NCBI RefSeq assembly: GCF_002959755.1
Contig: NZ_PPCW01000001.1
Location: 682,001-746,000, forward strand
DNA from: Veillonella sp. T11011-6
Lineage (GTDB): Bacteria; Bacillota; Negativicutes; Veillonellales; Veillonellaceae
Length of the DNA: 64,000 bases
Direction: 5' to 3'
Below are positions 55,873 to 64,000 of this stretch, in pieces (position 1 is the stretch's first letter; each line of letters begins with the position of its first letter). Below the pieces are notes generated by a model. It was not told where the DNA came from. It did no database searches and saw only the letters and a list, made by a program, of their open reading frames with translations. A program made the translations under genes and the position numbers.

Positions 55873-57222
55873 TTAAGGAATACATTCACCAAGATATGAT
55901 TCTAATAAGGATCCATCTTGTACCACATGGTGACCTCTAAGGATAACATCTCGAACTTTGCCTGTTACGGATATGCCCTCATAAGGTATATAGTCAGCCT
56001 TTGTATGGGCAGACTCTTTTGAAAGCACATGCTCAATGCGCTTATCAACAATTGTAATATCCCCATCGCTACCTATGGATAATGTTCCCTTCTTAGGGTA
56101 CATACCATAAAGTTTTGCAGGGTTTTCACTAACTAATTTCATAAAATCTACAGCGCTCATATTGCATTGGTTTACCAACACATCATAAGCGACAATCCCT
56201 CGTTCCTCAGCACCTGGGATGCCACCAGGAATCCGGGTAAAGTCATGTCGACTCTTTAATTTTTGATCATTAAAGGTAAAGCTACAATGATCAGAACCAA
56301 TAGTTTGGAATAGACCATTTACTAATGCATTCTTTAATGCCATTTGATCTTGTATCGTTCTCAGCGGTGGACTCATCACATATTTAACACCTTCAAAATC
56401 AGGTAAATTATATCGTGATTCATCAAGCACCAAATATTGTGGGCAAGTTTCACAAGTTACTTTATGTCCAAGGTCTCGTTCCCGAATAACCTCTTCTATA
56501 CCCTCTTTAGAACTTACATGAACAATATGTACGGGATACTCTAATGCAGCACCGATTGTACTAAAACGCTTAATCGCTTCCGATTCAATTATGGCCGGTC
56601 TTGTGAGTGGATGATTGCCTACATCTAATTCACCACGTTTACGTTTATCAGCTACGAGAGCGTCAATTAAATCACCATTTTCACAGTGTGCTCCAACAAG
56701 AGCTCCTGTAGGTTTAATTGCCTCTATAGCATCATAAATTTCTCGATCTGTTAAACGGAAACCATACGCTAAGTACACTTTAAAGGATGACACACCAGCC
56801 TCTACGACCTGTGGTATCTCACGGGCTACATCTTCATTCATTTCTACAAGTTCCATATGGAATTTGTAGTCACAGGAGCAATGCCCTACAGCACGCTCCT
56901 TGTGAACTTCTAAACCTTTACAAAGGGATCCTTCCTCAGGAGAAGCAAAATTGATGATTGATGTTGTCCCACCAAGAATAGCGGCTTTTGTACCACTATC
57001 AAAATCATCCGCAGTAGACGCTAAGGCATTTGTCATCTGAAAGTGTGTATGAGGATCTATAAATCCTGGGAACACATAGCAACCTTTTGCATTAATAACT
57101 TCAGCACCTTCTGGAACAGAAAGGTGTTCATCGATGGCGACAATTTTGTCGCCATCGATAAGTAAATCTCCGGTAAGAATTCGATCAGTTAAGACCAAGT
57201 CCCCTTGTTGTATGATAATCAT
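55873..57222 (-). CDS. Hydantoinase / dihydropyrimidinase-family cyclic amidohydrolase
   Basis: The 449-aa amidohydrolase has the metal-binding HxH in FPGFIDPHTHFQM, the Lys expected to be carbamylated in GVSSFKVYLAYGFR, GAHCENGD and HVSSKEG, and the later GSDHCSF. It opens cyclic ureides such as dihydropyrimidines, hydantoins or allantoin-like rings. Within this cluster a purine breakdown intermediate is the likely substrate. It overlaps ygfK by four bases (ATGA) and ends 17 bases before xdh. Confidence 0.88.
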   Translation of the reverse strand: MIIIQQGDLVLTDRILTGDLLIDGDKIVAIDEHLSVPEGAEVINAKGCYVFPGFIDPHTHFQMTNALASTADDFDSGTKAAILGGTTSIINFASPEEGSLCKGLEVHKERAVGHCSCDYKFHMELVEMNEDVAREIPQVVEAGVSSFKVYLAYGFRLTDREIYDAIEAIKPTGALVGAHCENGDLIDALVADKRKRGELDVGNHPLTRPAIIESEAIKRFSTIGAALEYPVHIVHVSSKEGIEEVIRERDLGHKVTCETCPQYLVLDESRYNLPDFEGVKYVMSPPLRTIQDQMALKNALVNGLFQTIGSDHCSFTFNDQKLKSRHDFTRIPGGIPGAEERGIVAYDVLVNQCNMSAVDFMKLVSENPAKLYGMYPKKGTLSIGSDGDITIVDKRIEHVLSKESAHTKADYIPYEGISVTGKVRDVILRGHHVVQDGSLLESYLGECIP

Positions 57223-58910
57223 GATACATAGTACACATGCTCTTTACAGAAGGCATGTACGACTCCTTTCAATTCTTCAGGTAATGCATCGATGTCACAT
57301 ACTGCTTCTTCACCTTTGAAGCGATAACCACAGCTAGTGCCTGTGATGTAGAAACCATCATTTGTACTATCTGCTAAAGCTTCAGCATTGTGGAAGAATG
57401 TAATGCGATCCTTGTATGGTTGACAAGGTTCTACGCAATGACATGCACAGTTACCACACTCATTACAGCTTTGATCTACATGAACGATCAATTTAGCATC
57501 ATTTACAGTAACGACTTCATTACATCTATTAGGACATACGCGAACACAAGATCCACATGTTACACGGCAGTGATAATCAGAACTACGTGTGCCTGGGAAG
57601 GATGGCATTGCTTCACGTTTTTTCTTCATTGCATCGCTCTTCTTGAAGATTTTATTTTCACTAATGTCTTTAGCAAGTTTAGCGATTAGATCTTTATGTA
57701 CTTTCAAAGCAGCGTTGTAATCAGTAGATTCTACTTCATCGGCTAAACCTTTAAATGTATTGTAGCCTTCACCTTGAAGAAGAATTGTACATACTGTTAC
57801 AGGCCAGATACCACAATCAAAGATAGCTTTGATATTTTGTTTTACAGCGCCACCGCTGTAAGACATTGGTAAGCGTTCGCCGAATTGAGCACTTAAGAGC
57901 TCAGCTACACCAATTGTTACAGGTAACAAGGATTTACCAGACATGTACATTTGCTCACCTGGCAATTCATTGTTGTGAATTTGTACAGGGAATGTATTTG
58001 TCAATTTAACGCCAAAGATCTTGTTGTGTTTTTCACCAAGAGCGATAAGACGTTCTAACATTGGAACAGCTTTATCAAATTGAAGGTCAACTTCGAATTG
58101 GTGATCTTCAAAATCAATGTATTCAAAGCCTGCATTATCTAATAACTCTCTAATGCGTTTTGGACCTAACAATGTAGGATTGCATTTCAAGTATAAATGA
58201 AGCCCTTTTTCACTGATAAGGTAAGAACAAATCGATTCGATTTCTTCTGCTGGGCAACCGTGCATTGTGGACAATGTAATTGCTTGGCAAAGTTCATCAC
58301 TAATTGAGTTGATATAATCAACATCGATATGTTCAAATTCATCTACATGGTCAAGGCACCATTGTTTACAAGTATCCCACATAGGAGATTGAGATGCACT
58401 GCGCATTGTGTTGATGAATTTATCAACCATTGGGCTCTTAATACCAGCCAAGTTGTAACCAACACTCATGATGAATAGGAAACCATCTGGATCGCCTAAG
58501 CCTAATTCTTTAGAGATTAATTTTAAAGCGAACCATGCTTTGATATATTCATCAGCAGCTTCATCACAGCTATATTCAGAAGACCATTCTACGTTGTATG
58601 CTTCGTCTACAGAGTAGATACAAGGTCTAGGAATACCTAGTTCTTCGCCGTACATAATTTGTACAGTTTTTAATTCGATGCAACGAGCACCTGCTACATA
58701 AGATGCCACAATATTTTGTGCCAACTGTGTATTAGGACCTGCTGCTGGGCCTACAGGATTTTCAATAGATTTACCAAACATTGGTAAACGTTGTTCATGA
58801 TTGATACGATGAATTTTATTTACATTATAAATACGATTGTACATCTTGTACTCAGTCATAATGTGGTTCATCAATTTTCCGAAACTTACCGGATACATAA
58901 TGTCACTCAT
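57219..58910 (-). CDS. ygfK: YgfK-like oxidoreductase lacking the central FAD/NAD(P) domain
   Basis: The N-terminal ~420 residues match YgfK (VGPAAGPNTQLAQNIV, MSVGYNLAGIKSP, STMHGCPAEEIESIC, CNPTLLG, MSYSGGA), a dihydroorotate/dihydropyrimidine-dehydrogenase-like fold. The C-terminus carries ferredoxin-type cysteines (CGSCVRVCPNRC and CNECGNCACHC). Full-length YgfK is about 1000 aa, with a GltD-like FAD/NAD(P)H domain between these parts; here, at 563 aa, that domain is absent and the frame is intact. It therefore needs another electron partner. Family link to purine/selenium metabolism is known; the exact reaction is not certain. Confidence 0.88.
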   Translation of the reverse strand: MSDIMYPVSFGKLMNHIMTEYKMYNRIYNVNKIHRINHEQRLPMFGKSIENPVGPAAGPNTQLAQNIVASYVAGARCIELKTVQIMYGEELGIPRPCIYSVDEAYNVEWSSEYSCDEAADEYIKAWFALKLISKELGLGDPDGFLFIMSVGYNLAGIKSPMVDKFINTMRSASQSPMWDTCKQWCLDHVDEFEHIDVDYINSISDELCQAITLSTMHGCPAEEIESICSYLISEKGLHLYLKCNPTLLGPKRIRELLDNAGFEYIDFEDHQFEVDLQFDKAVPMLERLIALGEKHNKIFGVKLTNTFPVQIHNNELPGEQMYMSGKSLLPVTIGVAELLSAQFGERLPMSYSGGAVKQNIKAIFDCGIWPVTVCTILLQGEGYNTFKGLADEVESTDYNAALKVHKDLIAKLAKDISENKIFKKSDAMKKKREAMPSFPGTRSSDYHCRVTCGSCVRVCPNRCNEVVTVNDAKLIVHVDQSCNECGNCACHCVEPCQPYKDRITFFHNAEALADSTNDGFYITGTSCGYRFKGEEAVCDIDALPEELKGVVHAFCKEHVYYVS

Positions 58911-58938
58911 AATGTCACACTCCTTTAAAGCGCTTGCG

Positions 58939-60267
58939 TTATGGGTTTAGTCGTTTCCATAAACCTTTAGATGTTGCTAAAACTTCGTTCATTACTTCAG
59001 CTTTGTCGATGCCTTGTAATTTACGATCAATCATACGTGGTACACCATCACTAATAGTTGTTACCACATACATACCATTAGCACCGAATAATAAGTGACC
59101 ATTGATGTTATTTTCATCAAGTGGTGTTGGTGCTGCGTAATCAAGAACGATTACGTCAGCTGCAGCACCTTTTTTAAGGATGCCTACTGTAGTATCAAAG
59201 AATTCATTCGCCATTTTACGGTTGTTTTCAAATAGCATATGAGGAACTTCACCCCAGCCTACATATGGTTTATGTTGCTCATGTTTTACAAGACAATTTG
59301 CAACTTTGTAGGATTCTAGCATGTCATTTGTATATCCATCTGTACCAAGGCCAACTGTGATACCTGCACCTAAAAGCTTCAAAATATCTGTTGTGCCTAC
59401 TGCATTACCCATGTTACTTTCAGGGTTATGAACAACCTTAGCTTGAGATTCTTTCAATAATTCCACATCTTGGTCAGTTACGTGTACGCAGTGACCAGCA
59501 ATACTCTTAGGTCCTAAAATACCAGCTTCTACAAGTCGTCTTACAGGTGTCATGCCATATTTTTCTTTACTATCTGCCACATCTTCTGGGCCTTCAGCAA
59601 CATGAACGTGATATCCTAACTTGTCTTCATTTTGTGCTTTCACATAATCTAATGTTTCAGGACTTAATGTAAAGGATGCATGTAAGCCCATCATAGCAGC
59701 GAGTCTAGATGGATCTTTTTTAGCCTCTTTACCAAAACGTACATTTTCTGCAACAGCGGCTTTCATCTGATCAACACCGTTACGGTCAGACACTTCGTAG
59801 CACAAACAAGAGCGAACACCAAACTGTTTTGCTACATCTGCAATAATAGATAGGCTATTAGCTGTTTCGCCATAACTTGCATGGTGGTCAAAAATAGTAG
59901 TTACACCATTTTCAATACAACCTAAATATGTAAGCAATGCGCTTGCCTTCACATCTGGAGCTGTCAGCTTATTATCTAAATAGAACCATAGGCCTTCTAA
60001 AATTTCACCAAAGTTTGTTGGTGCTGGACCTGGTAAGGATAAGCCTCGTGCAAGAGCAGAATAAATATGATGATGTGCATTAATAAAGCCTGGCATAATC
60101 AAACCGCCATGAGCATCAATAACTTCTGCCTCTTTATATTGTTTGCATAATTCATCATATGCGCCAATATCTATAATCTGAGTTCCGTCAATAACAACAG
60201 CGCCATCATAAATGATAGGTCTATCAGTATCGCGAGTAATTACAGTACCTTTTCCTAATATAATCAT
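58939..60267 (-). CDS. ssnA: Putative aminohydrolase SsnA
   Basis: The protein (about 442 aa) is an amidohydrolase of the cytosine/guanine deaminase type: metal-binding HxH in GFINAHHHIYSALARGL, then YHVHVAEGPEDV, GHCVHVTDQDVEL and LGTDGYTNDM. In the TIGR03314 group it accompanies selenium-dependent molybdenum hydroxylases and is needed in the anaerobic urate-degradation cluster. GGGGAGG is spaced for the ATG at 60267 rather than the longer TTG frame (60282). Confidence 0.9.
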   Translation of the reverse strand: MIILGKGTVITRDTDRPIIYDGAVVIDGTQIIDIGAYDELCKQYKEAEVIDAHGGLIMPGFINAHHHIYSALARGLSLPGPAPTNFGEILEGLWFYLDNKLTAPDVKASALLTYLGCIENGVTTIFDHHASYGETANSLSIIADVAKQFGVRSCLCYEVSDRNGVDQMKAAVAENVRFGKEAKKDPSRLAAMMGLHASFTLSPETLDYVKAQNEDKLGYHVHVAEGPEDVADSKEKYGMTPVRRLVEAGILGPKSIAGHCVHVTDQDVELLKESQAKVVHNPESNMGNAVGTTDILKLLGAGITVGLGTDGYTNDMLESYKVANCLVKHEQHKPYVGWGEVPHMLFENNRKMANEFFDTTVGILKKGAAADVIVLDYAAPTPLDENNINGHLLFGANGMYVVTTISDGVPRMIDRKLQGIDKAEVMNEVLATSKGLWKRLNP

Positions 60268-60319
60268 AGGGCACCTCCCCAACGAATCGTTGGATGCATA
60301 CTTATAAGTCTATATATTA

Positions 60320-61255
60320 TTATAATACGATACGCGTGCCTGTTTTTCCTGCTATACCATCCTTAGATTTTTCTAATAATGTGATAATGGAAACACGGCC
60401 TTTTTTAGATTCTGCAAATGCAATGGCAGCTTCTACTTTTGGTTTCATAGAACCTTCTGCGAATTCACCTGCGGCTGCATATTCTTTAGCTTCTGCAACT
60501 GTGATTTCATCAAGCCATTTTTCATTTTCTTTACCAAAATTAATGGCTACTTTTTCAACCGCTGTTAAGATAACAAGTACATCAGCATCAATTTCTTGTG
60601 CTAACAAGCTACTAGTCCAGTCTTTATCAATAACTGCTGCTGCACCATGAAGTTCATTACCTTCTCTAGTTACAGGGATACCGCCACCGCCACAAGCAAC
60701 GATTAATTGTTTACCTACTAAGCCTTTAATCGCTTCGATTTCGATAATTTCTTTAGGTGCTGGGGATGCTACTACACGGCGATAACCGCGGCCAGCATCT
60801 TCTTTTACAACATAATCGTAATTTTTTTCTGCATATTCAGCTTCTTCTTTAGTCATAAAGTGACCAATTGGTTTTGTAGGATTTTTAAAACCAGGGTCAT
60901 TTTGATCAACTAATACTTGCGTAACCATTGTCATGGTTGGCAAATGTTCAATACCACGATTTAACAATTCTTCGTGAAGCGCATTTTGTAAGTCATATCC
61001 AATATATGCTTGGCTCATAGCCACACATACGGACAATGGTGTATTTGGTTGACCTTTTACTTCACGTGTCAATGCAGCCATCGCATTGTTGATCATACCG
61101 ATTTGAGGGCCATTGCCATGCGTTACTACTACATCACAATTGGCTTCTACTAAATCAATGATTGTTTTAGCTGTACTTTTTACGGCAATTTTTTGTTCTG
61201 GAAGGGAATTACCTAATGCATTCCCGCCTAATGCTACTACAACTCTTTTTTTCAT
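60320..61255 (-). CDS. arcC: Carbamate kinase
   Basis: Carbamate kinase turns carbamoyl phosphate + ADP into ATP, CO2 and ammonia, the ATP-yielding end of ureide breakdown. The 311-aa amino-acid-kinase-fold protein has VVALGGNALG, VVTHGNGPQIGMI, KEDAGRGYRRVVASP, ACGGGGIPV, AAAVIDKDWTSSLLAQEIDAD and the C-terminal GTRIV. GAGG is spaced for the ATG at 61255. Beside ygeW, it matches YqeA-type kinases of this cluster. A terminator-like hairpin lies just upstream. Confidence 0.94.
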   Translation of the reverse strand: MKKRVVVALGGNALGNSLPEQKIAVKSTAKTIIDLVEANCDVVVTHGNGPQIGMINNAMAALTREVKGQPNTPLSVCVAMSQAYIGYDLQNALHEELLNRGIEHLPTMTMVTQVLVDQNDPGFKNPTKPIGHFMTKEEAEYAEKNYDYVVKEDAGRGYRRVVASPAPKEIIEIEAIKGLVGKQLIVACGGGGIPVTREGNELHGAAAVIDKDWTSSLLAQEIDADVLVILTAVEKVAINFGKENEKWLDEITVAEAKEYAAAGEFAEGSMKPKVEAAIAFAESKKGRVSIITLLEKSKDGIAGKTGTRIVL

Positions 61256-61283
61256 GTTATGCCTCATAACAAACTATTTAGAA

Positions 61284-61313
61284 TAAAAAGGAGCCATCAT
61301 CACGGATGGCCCC
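61284..61313 (-). terminator. Terminator-like hairpin between ygeW and arcC
   Basis: A 9-bp stem with one wobble (61290-61298 with 61305-61313) and a T run on the minus strand, directly behind ygeW. It would end or reduce transcription into arcC and the genes after it. Confidence 0.7.
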
Positions 61314-61324
61314 TAAACTTTACT

Positions 61325-62518
61325 TTACGGTTGAACTCGGTCAGTTCCCTTCCGTTCTAATTCTTTTAAGGTTTCTACAGGATTCTTAAATTTGCTTAAG
61401 AAGATCATAGCTGCAATAACATATGGTTTGTAGCTTGCTTCTTTATAAAGAGGTACACGATAGCGATCGAATACTGTTGCGTCTACTTCGCCTTCTTCAC
61501 AACTTACACCTGTAATATCTGCTGGTAAGCAATGTAAGTAAAGAGCTTTACCGTCTTTAGTGAGACTCATCATCTCTTCAGTACATGCCCAATCTTTATG
61601 TTTACCATTTTCTTCAAGAAGAACTTTTTCTAATGCTTTAATGCCTTCATGGTCGTTTTCGCCATATAGTTTCGTACGTTTTTCCATCGCACCAAATGGA
61701 GCCCAGCTCTTAGGATATACGATATCTGCATCTTTGAAAGCGTCCTTCATGTCGTTAGTTCTACGGAAGGAACCGCCGCTTTCTTCAGCTTGTTTCTTAG
61801 CGATTTCTTCAACCTCAGGCATTACTTCGTAGCCTTCTGGATGTGCTAATACAACTTCCATACCTAGACGAGTGAATAAACCAATAGCACCTTGAGGTAC
61901 GGATAAAGGTTTACCATAAGATGGAGAGTACGCCCAAGTCATAGCAAGTTTTTTACCTTTAAGGTTTTCTACACCACCGAATTCTTTGATGATATGAGCT
62001 GCATCAGCCATGATTTGTGTTGGATGGTCGATATCGCATTGTAAGTTTACAAGTGTAGGACGTTGTTCTAATACGCCATCTTCGTGACCTTCTTTTACTG
62101 CATCGGATACTTGATGCATGTAAGCATTACCTTTGCCGATGTACATATCATCGCGGATACCGATTACATCAGCCATGAAGGAAATCATGTTAGCTGTTTC
62201 ACGAACTGTTTCACCGTGAGCAATTTGGGATTTACCTTCATCCAAGTCTTGAACTTCTAAACCTAAAAGGTTACAAGCGGAGGCGAAGGAGAAGCGAGTT
62301 CTTGTGGAGTTATCACGGAATAAGGAAATGCCAAGACCGCTGTCGAATACTTTAGTGGAAATATTGCGTTCTCTAAGAGCACGTAACGCATCAGCTACTG
62401 CCCAAACACCTTTTAATTCATCTTCAGATTTTTCCCATGTAAGGAAGAAATCTTCGCCGTACATTTTGCTAACGTCTAAGTCTTTTAAAGTTTCAATACT
62501 TTTATTGAAGTCTGTCAT
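61325..62518 (-). CDS. ygeW: YgeW-type knotted carbamoyltransferase
   Basis: The 397-aa protein belongs to the aspartate/ornithine carbamoyltransferase superfamily. The carbamoyl-phosphate loop is DNSTRTRFSF; DHPTQIMAD and LHCLPAD are also present. YgeW enzymes are a separate clade of knotted transcarbamylases whose natural substrate is debated; in the urate cluster it likely releases carbamoyl phosphate for the kinase. It lies between ygeY and arcC. Confidence 0.93.
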   Translation of the reverse strand: MTDFNKSIETLKDLDVSKMYGEDFFLTWEKSEDELKGVWAVADALRALRERNISTKVFDSGLGISLFRDNSTRTRFSFASACNLLGLEVQDLDEGKSQIAHGETVRETANMISFMADVIGIRDDMYIGKGNAYMHQVSDAVKEGHEDGVLEQRPTLVNLQCDIDHPTQIMADAAHIIKEFGGVENLKGKKLAMTWAYSPSYGKPLSVPQGAIGLFTRLGMEVVLAHPEGYEVMPEVEEIAKKQAEESGGSFRRTNDMKDAFKDADIVYPKSWAPFGAMEKRTKLYGENDHEGIKALEKVLLEENGKHKDWACTEEMMSLTKDGKALYLHCLPADITGVSCEEGEVDATVFDRYRVPLYKEASYKPYVIAAMIFLSKFKNPVETLKELERKGTDRVQP

Positions 62519-62573
62519 CTGTAAGTCCTCTCTTTCAATTCCCTAAAGGGCTACTTAGGATCTAACTTTATAC

Positions 62574-62599
62574 GGTACCTCATCAAATGGTGAGGTACC
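62574..62599 (-). other. Stem-loop between ygeY and ygeW
   Basis: A perfect 9-bp stem GGTACCTCA/TGAGGTACC (62574-62582 with 62591-62599) in the 155-base gap, without a T run. It may be a processing or stability element for the ygeW message. Confidence 0.5.
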
Positions 62600-62673
62600 A
62601 TATTAAATTTGTAGTTATGAACTATGTTCTAGTGATTTCCGTTTTAAAGAGATCTAATTCAATGTATATGATA

Positions 62674-63984
62674 TTAGTCTTTGCAGTATACGGATGGTAA
62701 TAATGCATATACAGCTGCACATGTTACAAGGTCTTGTTTCCATGTGATTTCGTTAGGAGCATGTGCTTGTGCTTCTGCGCCAGGACCAAAGCCGATGCAA
62801 GGGATACCATTACGGCCCATGATAGATACGCCGTTAGTGGAGAATGTCCATTTATCAGTCAATGGGCGAGCTTTACGCATTTCAACTGTGTCTTCAGCAC
62901 CAATACGTTCGTTACCATACAAGCTAGTGTAGGCTTCTTCTAAAGCTTCTGTTACTTTGTGATCTTTAGGAATTACCCAAGTTGGGAAGTAACATTCGAT
63001 TGGATATGTCAAACCAGTCCAGGATGGACGAGCATATTCGTACATGGATACTTTCGCACCATATTCTTTAACATGTGGTAAAGCTTCGATTTCTGCCAAG
63101 CAGGATTGCCATGTTTCGCCAGCTGTCATACGACGGTCCAAGGAAACGGCGCAAGAGTCAGCTACTGCACAACGGCTTGGAGAAGTGTAGAAGATTTGGG
63201 AAGTAGTTACAGTACCGCGACCTAAGAAGCGAGCTTCTTCGTAGTGGTCTGGGTTGAATTTAGGGTCAAGCATTTTTACAAGGCCTTTAATTGCTGTGCT
63301 TTCATCAGCAGAGTTAGCATTCAAGTCACGGATATCTTGAAGAATATCTGCCATTTTGTAAATTGCGTTGTCACCGCGTTCTGGAGCAGAACCGTGGCAA
63401 GATACGCCTTGTACGTCTACGCGGATTTCCATACGACCACGTTGGCCACGGTAGATACCGCCGTCAGTTGGTTCAGTGGATACTACGAATTCAGGACGAA
63501 TATTGCGTTCTTTAATCATGTATTCCCAGCAAAGACCATCGCAGTCTTCTTCTTGTACTGTACCTACAACAAGTACGCGATATTTATCACTTAAAAGACC
63601 TAAGTCTTTCATGATTTTAGCGCCGTATACAGCGGATACGATACCACCTAATTGGTCAGATACACCACGACCACCGATTTTAGTTTCATCTTCGAAACCT
63701 TCATAAGGATCGAAATTCCAGTTATCGCGGTTGCCAATACCTACTGTATCGATATGAGCGTCGAAGGCAATAAGAGTTTTACCAGTACCCATGTAACCAA
63801 GAATGTTACCCATTGGATCTACTTCAACTTCGTCGAAGCCAAGATCTTTCATTTCTTTTTCAATGCGTTGAACGTGTTCTTTTTCTTCTGCACTTTCACC
63901 AGGGAATGCTACGATTTCACGTAAGAACTTGGTCATCGCTGGTCCATAAGTTGCTGCTGCTTGTTTAATTGCTTGTAAATCCAT
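62674..63984 (-). CDS. ygeY: YgeY-family M20 metallohydrolase
   Basis: The 436-aa protein is an M20 amidase/peptidase: [11 protein letters not shown] (metal His and catalytic Asp), [22 protein letters not shown] with the catalytic and metal-bridging Glu, and [20 protein letters not shown]. It is the TIGR03526 type linked to selenium metabolism and purine breakdown; it probably hydrolyses a ureido or acylamino intermediate. AGGAGG precedes the ATG, only 16 bases from the window end, so upstream partners (often ygeX) and the promoter lie outside. Confidence 0.92.
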   Translation of the reverse strand: MDLQAIKQAAATYGPAMTKFLREIVAFPGESAEEKEHVQRIEKEMKDLGFDEVEVDPMGNILGYMGTGKTLIAFDAHIDTVGIGNRDNWNFDPYEGFEDETKIGGRGVSDQLGGIVSAVYGAKIMKDLGLLSDKYRVLVVGTVQEEDCDGLCWEYMIKERNIRPEFVVSTEPTDGGIYRGQRGRMEIRVDVQGVSCHGSAPERGDNAIYKMADILQDIRDLNANSADESTAIKGLVKMLDPKFNPDHYEEARFLGRGTVTTSQIFYTSPSRCAVADSCAVSLDRRMTAGETWQSCLAEIEALPHVKEYGAKVSMYEYARPSWTGLTYPIECYFPTWVIPKDHKVTEALEEAYTSLYGNERIGAEDTVEMRKARPLTDKWTFSTNGVSIMGRNGIPCIGFGPGAEAQAHAPNEITWKQDLVTCAAVYALLPSVYCKD

Positions 63985-64000
63985 AATTAATGCCTCCTAA

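Overview
The window reads as a stretch of chromosome from a low-GC anaerobic diderm Firmicute, almost certainly Veillonella (Negativicutes). The best evidence is a complete mmdA-mmdD-mmdE-mmdC-mmdB set for the Na+-pumping methylmalonyl-CoA decarboxylase, including the small epsilon subunit known from Veillonella. It sits with methylmalonyl-CoA mutase, epimerase and a succinate/propionyl CoA-transferase, the pathway Veillonella uses to make propionate from lactate. All genes but one (tmcAL, 18821-20014) lie on the minus strand, so the window is best read from right to left. Many ATG starts are placed 10-40 bases inside the longest frame because a Shine-Dalgarno sequence lies inside the longer version.

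Right end (51.8-64 kb): a purine/urate-type catabolic cluster, ygeY, ygeW, carbamate kinase, ssnA, a short ygfK, a hydantoinase/dihydropyrimidinase, a fused Se-dependent-type xanthine dehydrogenase and an NCS2 purine permease. Next (48.3-51.6 kb) are a RuBisCO-like protein with altered active-site residues, a metallo-beta-lactamase-fold protein, rlmH and a CBS-domain protein. From 34.8 to 48.2 kb come protein quality control and housekeeping genes: tig-clpP-clpX, lon-engB, polyprenyl diphosphate synthase, tatC, valS, folC and an O-antigen-ligase-type membrane protein.

Centre (25.2-34.4 kb): one block, scpC-mcmA-mcmB-meaB-mce-mmdADECB, encodes the whole succinate-to-propionate cycle. Succinate is activated with CoA from propionyl-CoA, isomerised by the B12 mutase, epimerised, then decarboxylated with Na+ export. 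It is followed by a small membrane protein, an SLC13/DASS anion transporter, a SemiSWEET protein and a 2[4Fe-4S] ferredoxin (54 aa).

Left half (0-22 kb): lspA-rluD-pyrR; the lone plus-strand tmcAL; a lipoprotein with ackA; a PH-like membrane protein; then maf-radC-mreB-mreC-mreD-mrdA-minD-rodA, two radical-SAM-associated genes, rng, mntP, rplU-prp-rpmA and hydG. The maf-radC-mreBCD-minD...rplU-prp-rpmA order resembles the Bacillus arrangement, but minC is absent beside minD. A 77-bp pentanucleotide repeat lies between maf and radC, in the probable leader of radC, and is the most unusual DNA feature seen.

No tRNA, rRNA, CRISPR array, insertion sequence, prophage or clear pseudogene was recognised.
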